Origin: Haberlea rhodopensis
Lineage: Eukaryota > Streptophyta > Magnoliopsida > Lamiales > Gesneriaceae
NCBI GenBank assembly: GCA_907163345.1
Contig: CAJQUN010000128.1
Span: 682,001 to 746,000, forward strand
DNA length: 64,000 nucleotides
Reading direction: 5' to 3'
Shown: piece after piece, positions 36,198 to 46,994 of the stretch
How the letters are laid out: each line of letters opens with the position of its first letter
Numbering within the stretch: the first letter of the stretch is position 1
Program-made: the position numbers and the translations under genes
The notes under the pieces: generated by a model
Database searches by the model: none
The model's input: only the letters and a program-made list of their open reading frames with translations
Told to the model about the DNA's origin: nothing

Positions 36198-36205
36198 TAT
36201 TTATA
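36198..36205 (-). promoter_or_regulatory. TATA box in element E LTR (left copy)
   Basis: TATAAATA on the minus strand within GCTATAAATACC, about 330 bp from the LTR start. The copy in the right LTR is at 42946-42953. The best core-promoter candidate among the LTRs here. Confidence 0.6.
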
Positions 36206-36536
36206 GCAAAAATACCCCGAAAAATTAATAGCCCCACAAATACATCATGATTCCTTAAAAATCATCTGTTTTCAAAAACTCTCTCTCTAACTCCAAAATC
36301 CCCTACCGGTGCTCACCCAGCACCCGAGATCCCGAGACACATTAAAAACCCAACTCTTAGGTTTTACACCGTAATGTGAATACAATCTCAACCTCTGGAT
36401 CCAACGATCCCAACTACCCAAATAAACGAGCCCAGAAGGCCCAATACCTCGATTAAATCCCAAATCGCCACGTAAAACCACTTTAGGGATTATTAATACT
36501 CCGGGATTAACACCTATAATCCCTGGTCATCACAAT

Positions 36537-36567
36537 ATCCCCCACTAAAAGAATTTCGTCCTCGAAA
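36537..36567 (-). other. Element E PPT and conserved flank
   Basis: Minus strand TTTCGAGGACGAAAT, then TTTTAGTGGGGGATAT up to the LTR. Same pair of motifs as the gypsy elements. Confidence 0.8.
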
Positions 36568-38900
36568 TTAGCACTGGTGTATCACGTAACACCCAGGCTA
36601 CACAACAACATGAAGCCATAACCTCGATTCCTGACCATATCAGAATCGTATTAATAAACGCGAGGATACTTACCTCTCATCTAACTCTGAAACAGAGCGA
36701 CATACCAAAACCAACATAACACCCAAGAGGTAAAACGTACCTCGATGCGGGTCATCCCAAAAGTCAGCCTCTCATGACTGCAAATCAACCAATACTTACG
36801 ACTGTAGATCGGACAGTCATCCTTCGTTCTAATACAACAGTACGAACACATCCTGAATGACACCTCAACCGTAAGAACGTTGACCTCGTGTCAAACTCTG
36901 GAGTGGAGTAGACTTCCAAATCCATCATAACGTCAAAGAGCGTCAGCACAACTCAACGCTAACAGTCCAATGATATTTTACTATGACTTACGATGTCTAA
37001 CATACATCGTTACGAGGGAAACACTAGTACAACCACGGTGTACACATATCAACCCTGGTTTCCACTTTCACACTTCCTCCATCGAAGGAGTAGTCGCCTC
37101 ATTGCAACTTAATTTGGGCAACTCACGGCCACAAATTCAAACAAAAGACATCTCACAAGATGTCCACCTCCGGATGTTCCAAGAATCACGTCCTGATCAT
37201 AAATAACAACCGAGACTCCGCAGAGTTTACAATTCTTAAGGGGCATGCAATAAACCCATTGCATCCTCTACGCTTGTGTCGTCAGCGACACTCAACCAAT
37301 CCGAAATCCTGCCATCCCTTGAAAATCCTCGGATTTAACAATCCAAACTTGGGAAGGCTGTCGCATAACTCGAAGGAAAACACCAACAAGGGAAGTACCT
37401 TAACCCTCACAAGAAAATCCCTCCTCAAGGGAGTCAACTAACTTCACGATCATTCCTCATAATCATCGTGCCATGGAGATTCCCAATCTCAAGGTGTTCC
37501 ATATCTCTCATCAGAGATTTAACCATCCCAAAAATAGCATAACTCTATGCTTAACAGAGAGGAAATCAATAACTGGCATCCGTATACTCACCGGTATACC
37601 TGCCTAAGCACTGATATCGCATGCATACTCAATGCACTCGGCTCGGGTATCTACCACATATCCCTAAGCCCCAAACACAACCGTCAATTCTGAGTCATTC
37701 CTTACTCAGTGGAGGATGATAATCGACGATTAATAATACACGGTGTGATTCCCAAAATCAACACCACTTGCACCAACTTAACGAATCTTTCAAAGATTCC
37801 CAAATAGGTATAATACTACCTCCTTCCTCGCAAGGGAAATGCCATCGAACTCGAGATCCACAAGTCTCGAACCATCGTTCGGAAAAACTGGATACAATAA
37901 CACCCATTGTATCCCAATACACGGGTTCCTTTAGATTGAGTCAATAACAACCTGATGACTCTCTTGTTGGTACTCCAACATCCTGAGCTGTCCCAGACAA
38001 GTCTCCAAGATTAAACATAAACGTATACACGTTTCAGCGAGGCATGAACAACCTTAACCTCAATGACATGGTGACTACTAGAGTCCACCACAATCCTCAT
38101 CGTATCACCTTACGATTTGCCAAACTTGGTTCCAACGAGCAGTGTAACGGCTCTAGCAAGCCCATCATGGTGCTACACACACGCGGCAGACAACCTAGTC
38201 TCTGCCTCTTTAGGTTTACCTCAAACCTACCAATAAGACGGACGTTTCCACATGGTATAACATACTATGGGAGAAAAACTCAATAGAGTAGTGGGTCTTT
38301 ATCCAACATTCCTCAATGCCGATACACCCTGGACACTCCAATGTCCCTATGTACTTAACATAACCTGATCCTACTCCCTTAGGACACATCCTACACCCTC
38401 AAGGGTGGTGTGATCATGTCTACCACATGTCACATCGACAGAAAGCGAGTAATTTCCTCCACGATTACTCCTATCGTCAAAAACATGGCCAAAAAGCCAA
38501 TCCAACGAGCATACTTCTAGGGTATCACCACTCGTAAAATGATTACCCCCAAACATAAGCTGCGGTACAATCACATGTACAGCGCATCCATCCATTCCTC
38601 GAGCAACCCGCTCGGTATAAGGGTCACGTCCATCGGTGTCGCACACACCACCTTGTGCTCGGTACTGGCACCCAAGGCATACCACTGAATACGTATACTC
38701 AACGCATCGATCATCGTAACGATGATGCATGTCTAATAAGACATCTCCTACACCATCGTCATCGTCATCCCGTGACGACACATGCCAACTCATGGCATCT
38801 AAAACATTGTCAACTAGTGACGATACATGTACATCAGCGTATGTCATCCACTAACATGCTAGTAAAATAGGCATAATAAAACATGTATATCAATGCATGC
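36568..38900 (-). other. Conserved non-coding internal domain of the LARD family
   Basis: No frame with gag, protease, RT or integrase motifs. Long stretches match, in inverse orientation, the internal region of element F (about 58440-60580); for example the block at 37840-37910 corresponds to 59215-59290. Conservation of a non-coding 2-kb segment in two elements suggests it is needed in cis, for instance for packaging, or simply common descent. Confidence 0.7.
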
Positions 38901-39146
38901 CAGCTACAATAAAGCTAATAAAATAGCAATATCTCATACCTCATCGCTAGCAATATAGCGTCATACCTGTCTCCGTCGCTCAATAATAGTGCGTAATCAG
39001 CACCCATCGCTCGAAGGCGGCAAAATCCTGTGCTGAGTACATAGCGGCAAAATCCCTCGCTATAGAATCGACGGCATGACACCTCATCATATAATAAGTG
39101 GCATGAAACCTCGCTATATACCTGAGCATGAATCATCGTCCACATA

Positions 39147-39535
39147 GTAGCGGAAAGAGGCATCGCTATCAATACACCTGGCGGAATGAACCATCGCCAA
39201 TCAATATAGCGGAATGAACCGTCGCTATAAATACACCTGGCGGAATGAACCATCGCCAATAGATATAGCGGAATGAACCATCGCTATAAATACACCTGGC
39301 GGAATGAACCATCGCCAATAGATATAGCGGAATGAACCATCGCTATAAATACACCTGGCGGAATGAACCATCGCCAATAGATATAGCGGAATGAACCATC
39401 GCTATAAATACACCTGGCGGAATGAACCATCGCCAATAGATATAGCGGAATGAACCATCGCTATAAATACACCTGGCGGAATGAACCATCGCCAATAGAT
39501 ATAGCGGAATGAACCATCGCTATAAACCGTGTCCT
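39147..39535 (-). repeat. 59-bp tandem array with two hairpins per unit
   Basis: About six units. On the minus strand each has TATAGCG-ATGGTTCATTC-CGCTATA and TGGCG-ATGGTTCATTC-CGCCA: same loop, two different complementary stems. Neighbouring single hairpins extend the array to about 38990. Confidence 0.88.
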
Positions 39536-39642
39536 CATAGAGAAATGAATATAAATCGACACAGCGGGACACATCACCGCTATCATCCGTGTCATCACAA
39601 AGGAATGAATCATCATCCTAACAAGCGGCATCTCATCCTCGC

Positions 39643-39845
39643 TTCTTCATACAAGCGGTATCTCATCCTCGCTTCGTATGGCATACCCCGCCTCCATGTG
39701 CAAGCGAGCATCCCCGCCCGCTCCACATTTTTAGCGGTACAAGCATAAGCTTCTTCATACAAGCGGTATCTCATCCTCGCTTCGTATGGAATACCCCGCC
39801 TCCATGTGCAAGCGAGCATCCCCGCCCGCTCCACATTTTTAGCGG
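39643..39845 (-). repeat. 108-bp direct duplication with hairpins
   Basis: Two copies (39643-39750 and 39751-39845) of a block containing ATACAAGCGG ... CGCTTCGTAT and CAAGCGAGCATCCCCGCC. The frame through it is a repeat artefact. Confidence 0.8.
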
Positions 39846-40124
39846 TCAAGCGTAAGTATAAAAATTCTCACTGTCATAAGCAGGACTCCTGGAATGTATA
39901 ATCATCATTCCTTTTTATACTCCATATTTCCTGTAACCTGCAACCATCAGGGTTAACAACAATAGCCATATACGCTATGCATCCACATTCAATTCATAAT
40001 AAAAACACATTATGAGAATGTATGGTTTCACAAATAAATGTCATGATATCCTTCTTTAAATCCTTATTTCATCCTGAGCCCTTATCATTAGTACATTTTA
40101 ATGCTTCTTGCTACTCCAGGAAAG

Positions 40125-40260
40125 CGGAATTCTTCCTCGCTTCCACTGGACTTTAGCGTTGCTACTCCATGTAAGCGGAACTCTTCATCGCTTCCAATGG
40201 ACTTTAGCGTTGCTACTCCATATAAGCGGGACTCTTCATCGCTTCATATGGACTTTAGCA
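40125..40260 (-). repeat. Three long-stem hairpins with covarying arms
   Basis: On the minus strand: CCATATGAAGCG pairs with CGCTTATATGG, CCATTGGAAGCG with CGCTTACATGG, CCAGTGGAAGCG with CGCTTTCCTGG, with a constant ATGAAGAGT-like loop. Arms differ but remain largely complementary. Confidence 0.7.
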
Positions 40261-40654
40261 TAAGCCATTAAAATCCTTACTAAGATAACTTTGACTCAAG
40301 ACATGCATATGCAAAAACAATGCACAATAACATATATCATAACCTCAATGCACCACTTTGCATTCATCATGTGTCAACAAGACAACGTAAAATACATGTT
40401 ACCTCGGAAATATCCCTTTATCTGATTTTCTTAAAACCAGCTTCCTTGGCACATAACACACGGAGTGCCAGACATCCCCATAAATGTCATCCTATCGTGT
40501 TCCACACGATTCCTGCAACCACAATGGTTAGCAATACCACTTTTCATATCATAAGAGCACATAAACAATTTGCTATGTCATACAACATTAATGCCATCAT
40601 GCATAAATATGTGCTATCAATAACTTCCTAGGCCCTTAACAGCCCCAATGAGCA

Positions 40655-40671
40655 ACCTGGCTCTGATACCA
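40655..40671 (-). other. Element E PBS (initiator tRNA-Met type)
   Basis: Minus strand TGGTATCAGAGCCAGGT, four bases from the 5' LTR. Confidence 0.9.
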
Positions 40672-40675
40672 CTAA

Positions 40676-43282
40676 TGTAAGGACCCCAAGCCCTTAAAAC
40701 CTTGATTAGTGTATTAACCACTATGTGTGGTACATGCTTTCTATAAAATGTCAATCGGGAAGCTCTGATGATACTTAATCATTGCCTGTCAATAAAAGAC
40801 TCATATGTTTGCCCTTTACCAACCCCTTGGTGCCACTTTTCACATTGTAAACTTTTACAAAAATTTGGGCAGAGTCTCCCCATAAATAGAGCTATCCCAA
40901 AACAGAGTACAACACATAACAAAATTCCCGGCCAGGGAACACATAATACTCAACAGAAAGCAGTAATACAAGTAGATTCCCAGCCAGGGAAGACACCACA
41001 CATATGTCAACAAAAGTGGGTTCCAACACCCACATAATACACCAATGACTCTCATATCATTCTAGCAATTCAACCTAATTGCATGCAACCTTAAATGAAA
41101 GAGAGAAAGGCTCATGCCTTTATATACAATCCATATACAAGTATAATCGTGCTCACATGCGAGCATCATGAATATGAATATGTATAAATCCTCAGGTGTA
41201 TATATAGGTACTCTATACGATACCGTGCTCCATCAAGCCCTGGTACCACGATCCTGGGAGTACCTCAAATCAACAGCTCGAGCTCAGCTCCATAGCCATC
41301 GATGTACCTGTCCACCTGTCCCAACAGAGACAGCCCCCAACGGGGTGAGCATACCAATACACAAAATCCCATAATCATAATAATGAAATTCATAATTTAC
41401 AACACAAGTAAATACTAATGAATTTAAATGATACTCCCTGGATGGCAACATCCTCATCCGGGATTCCGTGTACTGTCCCTGTTCTCACAACATCAAACTC
41501 ATCAAATCTCATAAATCAGTAAATCAACACATTGATTTACACATCGCATGCCTGATTTACAATATCAATAATGAATGATTCCAAGTTCATATACATGCAA
41601 AAATAGATATATCAATATCTAATATTGATTTCATAACCTTGCTTTCCATTATACTTAGACATCTCATATGTCTTATAATGAAAACATGAGTCTATGAACC
41701 TAGACATCTCAAATGTCTCATAATGAATACATGATTCTACGAACCTAGACATCTCAAATGTCTTACGAAGAATGCATGATTCTACAAACCTAGACATCTC
41801 AAATGTCTCATAATATAGTCATATAAACCCAGTACCCCATATATCATGTAAGAGTCATCCTACTCTAGTGTCACGCACGCTACAAGCGGCGATATCAAGA
41901 TTTGGGTCATTCCTTGGCTATATCAACATATATGTATAACCATACGCAAAACATTCAATGCAATCAAAAATACCTTATGCATTTCACATATATAGTAATG
42001 CTCGTACGTCGCACGTACCTTAAATCACCGAAGTCCGAGCCAAGCCTTGCTCGTGTTCCATGCCCCGAGGAATGATGTGCTAACACGATAAATAATTCAC
42101 AATTATTTACGAACATGTAACCTATGCTCAAGCACACCCATATCCCTCACAACATTGTCAATACACGACAATTATCCTCTTAAAAGACCCGGGGCAGGGT
42201 ACATGCAGGGAAGGAAATAAATGAGACAATCGAAATTTGTTCAAGAATGCCCTACAAAAATCGAACCTTAATCTCACAATTTCGAACCCAATAAAATACC
42301 ATAATTCATCTAAAATGTCAATTAATCAATCCATAGCATGAATAATCATCCCACATGCCAAACCCCCAAATTTGAAATCCAAATCCCTAAAATTCGAAAC
42401 CCAAACAAGCCTTTAAATTCGAACCCTAACAATTCTTCAAATTCGAACCATAACATCTTAATTCGATCCCACTTAAGCATCATAATACACCTAAGATGTG
42501 AATTAAACCATCAATGGCAAGAATCATCACCTTTGCCAAAAACCCCCAATAATTCGAAATTTAATCCCTACGAAATTGGGGAAATTCGAAACAATAAAGG
42601 CATGGAAATACATGAAAAAGACGAACAAGGGGTTAGGGAGATTACCCAACGAAATCGGAAGCAAAATCGGACGAAATCCGATGAACCCTAACTTTTGGGG
42701 ATCGACGCCTTTCTGCCAAATTCGACTCCAGGACGCGACGAAACCTCGAATTGATGGAGGGGAAAGAAGCGCCTCGTCGAGACGAAGACGGTGATAGGTC
42801 GCACGCGGCGAGCGGCGGCCGGACGGCGGCGGGCGCACCGCTTTTGCGCGCGGAGGCAGGGGAGATCGGGAAAGGGGTCGCGCGCGGGAGAGAGGAGGAG
42901 TTGGGGGCTGAAATGAAATTTATGACAAATTTTGGGTTCAATTGGTATTTATAGCAAAAATACCCCGAAAAATTAATAGCCCCACAAATACATCATGATT
43001 CCTTAAAAATCATCTGTTTTCAAAAACTCTCTCTCTAACTCCAAAATCCCCTACCGGTGCTCACCCAGCACCCGAGATCCCGAGACACATTAAAAACCCA
43101 ACTCTTAGGTTTTACACCGTAATGTGAATACAATCTCAACCTCTGGATCCAACGATCCCAACTACCCAAATAAACGAGCCCAGAAGGCCCAATACCTCGA
43201 TTAAATCCCAAATCGCCACGTAAAACCACTTTAGGGATTATTAATACTCCGGGATTAACACCTATAATCCCTGGTCATCACA
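40676..43282 (-). mobile_element. Element E 5' LTR (right copy)
   Basis: 2607 bp, nearly identical to 33926-36534. Donor hairpin at 42004-42018, TATA box at 42946-42953. Confidence 0.95.
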
Positions 43283-44663
43283 GACGGCTACACCACATGA
43301 GGGCTAGGGTTTTTCGAACCCTTGGCTCGAGATGGTTAAGCCGTCACCGTCATGAACCGTCCATGGTTGGATCGTAGCTTGTGGCTCATGAATTTCGTTG
43401 TTTCAAGCAAGTTGGCTCGATGAAAAATAAAGATGGTGCGAGGCGGCTAGGGTTTGGAACCCTAGCGCCGCCGCCGCTCGAGCTTGGCTCGGCCATGGGC
43501 TAGGGTTTCGAACCCTAGGCCCATCAATGGTCCAGCCGAGTGGTTGTGGTTCGAACCATGGTGGTTCGAGCCTTAGTCGCTTTAGTTCGTGGCATGTGAT
43601 GTCCCGAGCGTACGATAATTTTTCAAAAATTATTTTACAGTTTTAATTAGAATTAAATTTAAAATGTTTAGAATTTAATTAATTAAATGTTAATGCATGC
43701 TTTATGTGTTGTTTGAGCATGGTGCGTGGTTATAGCCCTTTGACCTATTAGATAGGATTTGTGGATGTTTGTAATTTATAATACGACCTGCGTGTCGTGC
43801 CTTTCTCTATTTCATTCTATATGTAATCCCTCCCCTATGTTCCCCTCGAATGTGAATCGAGGAATTCTATATCTTGTAAATAGTGTAGTTTATTTTATTG
43901 ATGGTGATCAATGAAGATGGAGCATCGTGCCGGGATGAGGAGGTCATTCACAAATTGGAGCCAAGAAGGTGCTTGTGAAGTTACCTTAGGTTGACTCATA
44001 GGATTTTCTCATTGGCTTGAGAAAATCATTAGTAGGGGCTATAACCATGTCACGTTTAATTATGTGTGTTGATGCATGATTTATCTTATGTTTTAGTTTG
44101 ATTATATGTAGATATGTATACAACTATATGTAGTGGACATATTTTAAATTATCAAATTAATCATGAGATCAATAAATCCCTCTAAAATATTAAGTTTTAG
44201 ATGCCTTCCAAAATAAAAGTACTCGTCAATAACTTCGATTGTACATGTGTGGGTTTGCCAAAGCAAAGCACCGTGGCAATCTTAGTAAGGCGCGAAAGTA
44301 TAAAAGTGATATCCGTTATACTTTAATGGGTACGACTTAACTAGGTTTTCTCAATAGGATTGGGAACCTAGAGGCATGGGTTGGATTATAATTCATTTGA
44401 TGAATTGAACAAAGTGTTGTTCGTCCAACTATCCAAGAATTATATGTGATGTAATTGACAAAGTGTTGTCTACCTAAATAACCGAGTCTTGGGCGATTAG
44501 CCAAAGCTAACTCAAGATTAAGTGAAATATGGATCTTGGCCCACGAAAGGTTTCGAGGGTTGATATTTTTCAAACAAAAATAGTGGGGGTATCATTTAAT
44601 ATAAGACCATGTTAAATGATTTAAATCATAAACTTATTTTGCATATTTATATTGTAGATATCC
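43283..44663 (+). other. Copia leader, second part
   Basis: GACGG (43283-43287) is E's target duplication. The leader continues with more AGGGTT...AACCCT blocks (near 43304, 43447, 43500), then about 1.1 kb without repeats or coding pattern I recognise, to ATTGTAGATATCC before the gag ATG at 44664. Confidence 0.65.
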
Positions 44664-44818
44664 ATGGCAACTAACAACGTTACTAGCACTTTATCACTGC
44701 GATCGGTCCTTGAGAAGGACAAATTAAATGGGACGAATTTCCTAGACTGGCATAGGAACTTGTGGATAGTCCTCAAACAAGAAAAGAAACAATATGTCCT
44801 AGAGGAACCCTTACCCGC
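44664..44818 (+). pseudogene. Copia gag, N-terminal part (split by element D)
   Basis: ATG at 44664; 51 codons with LEKDKLNGTNFLDWHRNLWI and LKQEKKQYVLEEP, typical of plant copia gag (UBN2-like). Element D enters after two bases of codon 52. The frame resumes at 53544 without loss once D and one copy of CCCGC are ignored. Confidence 0.85.
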
Positions 44819-45498
44819 TGTGATGCCCCGAAATTAATTAATGGTAACTTGGACATTAATTATGTTTATATGATGTATCATGTATTGATAGATTTATGTG
44901 TTGGGTATTAAGATGTTAACATGATTAATTGTGTTAAATTATCAATTATGAGGAAGATATGATTTTAAATGAAGTTTAGAGCATTGTTGTAAAGTGCCTT
45001 TAAAATACCAAGTTGGGTATTTTATACATCATGTTAAGTTTGGGGTACAATTTTTATTAAGTTATTACAACCCCTTTTAAATCCCCTACACATCACTTTA
45101 ACCCCCCCCCCATTACCATTCACCTTTTAAAAATCCCCAAATCACTTCCCAACCCCAAACCCTACCCATTTTCGAAATCCACCAAAAAGGAAGAAGGAAA
45201 GTCCCACAAAAACTTTGTTTGTGTGATCTTTGCTAGGATTTGGAGCCTACAAGAGGTATGGAACCATTCCTATAAGTTTTATGATGTTTGGTGTTGAAAT
45301 GGGTTAAGTTTTTGATGTTTTATGTGGGTTTGTTTGGGTATGTGTTGTGTATGGTTGGGGTATGATTTTTGAAGTGTTTTATGTTGGTTTTGGTGGGTTA
45401 TGATGTTATTGATGTTTTATGGAAGTTTGGTTTTGGGGTGGTATGTGAAGGAGCTTGAAAAATGAGCATTAATGGCGAAAATTCGATGTACAGCACTC

Positions 45499-45710
45499 GG
45501 CGATCGATCGCCCGTTCTTGGCGATCGATCGCGAGCGTCCAGTACCAGCCAGAAGCATTTGGCGATCGATCGCCACTTTTGGGCGATCGATCGGCGGGCC
45601 TGGCGATCGATCGCGCCAAAAGTGGCGATCGATCGCCAAGAAGGAGATTTTGGCCCCTCGTCCAGTGCGATCTCGCGATCGATCGCGCCTGGGTGGCGAT
45701 CGATCGCGAG
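45499..45710 (+). repeat. GCGATCGATCGC cluster with 24-bp inverted repeat
   Basis: Eight palindromes. 45559-45582 and 45616-45639 form a perfect 24-bp inverted repeat (palindrome plus ACTTTTGG and its complement) around two further palindromes. Located in predicted intron 1. Confidence 0.9.
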
Positions 45711-46051
45711 CTGAAGAAAAGTGGATTTTTGATTTTTTTGTGGGATTTTTGGATATTGGACTATGTTTAGCTTCTAATATCAATTTGTATGGTTGTGTAG
45801 AACCATCCCAGGTGCCCACAACATCCAGGAGATAAAGCTCTCCAAATTCTCCACTTTTGGGAATTAAGGTACGTAAGAGACGTACGAGCATCGGACGGTA
45901 AACCATGCCCTTACATATTATGATGATATTTAAGATGATGTTTACGATGACGACGTTTAAGATGATGTTATGATGATGATATCTATGATGATATTTATAA
46001 TGATGATGCTTATGATGATGTTATGATGATGATGCTTATGCGATGTTATTT

Positions 46052-46363
46052 GTGGTAAGATGCCACGGGGTAAGATGCCCCACATGGTAAGAGGCCATGC
46101 GATATTATTTGTGGTAAGATGCCACGGGGTAAGATGCCCCAGATGGTAAGAGGCCATGCGATGTTATTCGTGGTAAGATGCCACGCAATGTTTATGATAT
46201 GGTAAGACGCCATATGATTGGGTAAGATGCCCACATGGTAAGATGCCAAGCAATGTTTATAATATGGTAAGACGCCATATGATTGGGTAAGATGCCCACG
46301 TGGTAAGATGCCACGCAATGATTATGATATGGTAAGATGCCATACAATGGGGTAAGACGCCCC
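46052..46363 (+). repeat. Array of about 15 hairpins with constant TAAGATG loop and varying stems
   Basis: In order, stems include GTGG/CCAC, GGGG/CCCC, CATGG/CCATG, CGTGG/CCACG, ATATGG/CCATAT and TGGG/CCCA around TAAGATG, TAAGACG or TAAGAGG. Nearly every unit keeps perfect pairing although stem sequences differ. Units sit a few bases to about 20 bp apart. The 3' LTR copy is at 52800-53112, where one hairpin is broken by an inserted A. Confidence 0.92.
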
Positions 46364-46793
46364 AATATATGAATAAGAGTCAGGGATAACCAAGGAGGTC
46401 GGAGGACGACCAACGACTTTTACTTAACTAAGATGTTATGCATATGTATGCTTTTATATAATGTTAAGTAAATTTATGAATGCTCATGATGTGTTATCCC
46501 TGTAGGTACACTTTTGGACCAAGGGCCTAGGGTCGGGTTGAGGAAGTGAGCTAAAGGGAGCATGATGAACATAGGATGCAGGATTTTTGATAGTCTCTAC
46601 TCTAGGAGTAGTGTAAATCTATAGCTTTAACATTCTTTGTTGGGAATGTAATTAAATAGCTTTGAAAACTTTATTTTTGGCCTGTAATCTCCCTAGCTCA
46701 AACTACAACCGGAACCCTTAAGAGGTTATAAATGCATGTTCTATCCAATTTATGTGTACTATATGAAGTTAAGGTAGGAAGACCCTACATTAG

Positions 46794-46810
46794 TGGTATC
46801 AGAGCAGTGG
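46794..46810 (+). other. Element D PBS (initiator tRNA-Met type)
   Basis: TGGTATCAGAGCAGTGG, four bases after the 5' LTR. Confidence 0.93.
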
Positions 46811-46994
46811 TTAGATAACCCGGGATGAGTGAAGGGTAGCCTTAGCAATAAGTTAGCTAGGTGCTTACTTTCGAACATGTTTTGTGCATAAGTTGCATAT
46901 GAAGTATATGATGTTATGCTAACATGTTTTGTTTATCTAACGAAGTATTATACAAACTGCTTTTGGATCTTGTTGTTAATCCTTGTGTTGCAGT

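Larger units (their letters stand above)
33926..36534 (-). mobile_element. Element E 3' LTR (left copy)
   Basis: 2609 bp, TGTAAGGACCCC ... GGTCATCACA on the plus strand. Contains a TATA box, a GC-rich leader, predicted introns and hairpin repeats. About 820 bp longer than the LTR of its relative F. Confidence 0.94.
33926..43282 (-). mobile_element. Element E: non-autonomous LARD-like element, target duplication GACGG
   Basis: 9357 bp. LTRs 33926-36534 and 40676-43282, internal region of 4141 bp without gag or pol. GACGG flanks both sides (33921-33925, 43283-43287). The LTRs differ by about one substitution and one 2-bp (TA) length change by eye, so insertion is very recent. It shares PBS type and the TTTCGAGGACGAAAT-PPT arrangement with the gypsy elements here, so it likely depends on proteins of such chromoviruses (inference). 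Confidence 0.93.
45256..46505 (+). promoter_or_regulatory. Predicted two-intron structured leader (element D, 5' LTR)
   Basis: Candidate donor AAGAG|GTATGG at 45256; CTAAT and acceptor TTGTGTAG end intron 1 at 45800; exon 2 45801-45868 (68 nt); donor TAAG|GTACGTAAG at 45869 inside GTACGTAAGAGACGTAC (45869-45885); intron 2 ends at 46505. CAGGGATAAC (46381-46390) is perfectly complementary to GTTATCCCTG (46493-46502) at the acceptor. Compared with A and C, both arms changed (C to T and G to A) and pairing is kept. Confidence 0.55.
44819..46789 (+). mobile_element. Element D 5' LTR
   Basis: 1971 bp, TGTGATGCCCCGAAATTAAT ... GACCCTACA. GAT-rich stretch at 45918-46036, then the hairpin array. Confidence 0.96.

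Noticed and set aside
35590..36206. Small frames in the GC-rich part of the E LTR
   Set aside because: Several overlapping frames on both strands without domains, duplicated exactly in the other LTR; better explained as leader DNA.
36535..40675. Host gene fragment captured in LARD E
   Set aside because: No exon-like frame or domain in either orientation, and the sequence is shared with F as a family domain. A database search would be needed to exclude it fully.
45499..45710. GCGATCGC as the cyanobacterial HIP1 motif or bacterial contamination
   Set aside because: The motif sits in plant LTRs with plant PBS and coding regions, in ordered clusters, not dispersed as HIP1 is.
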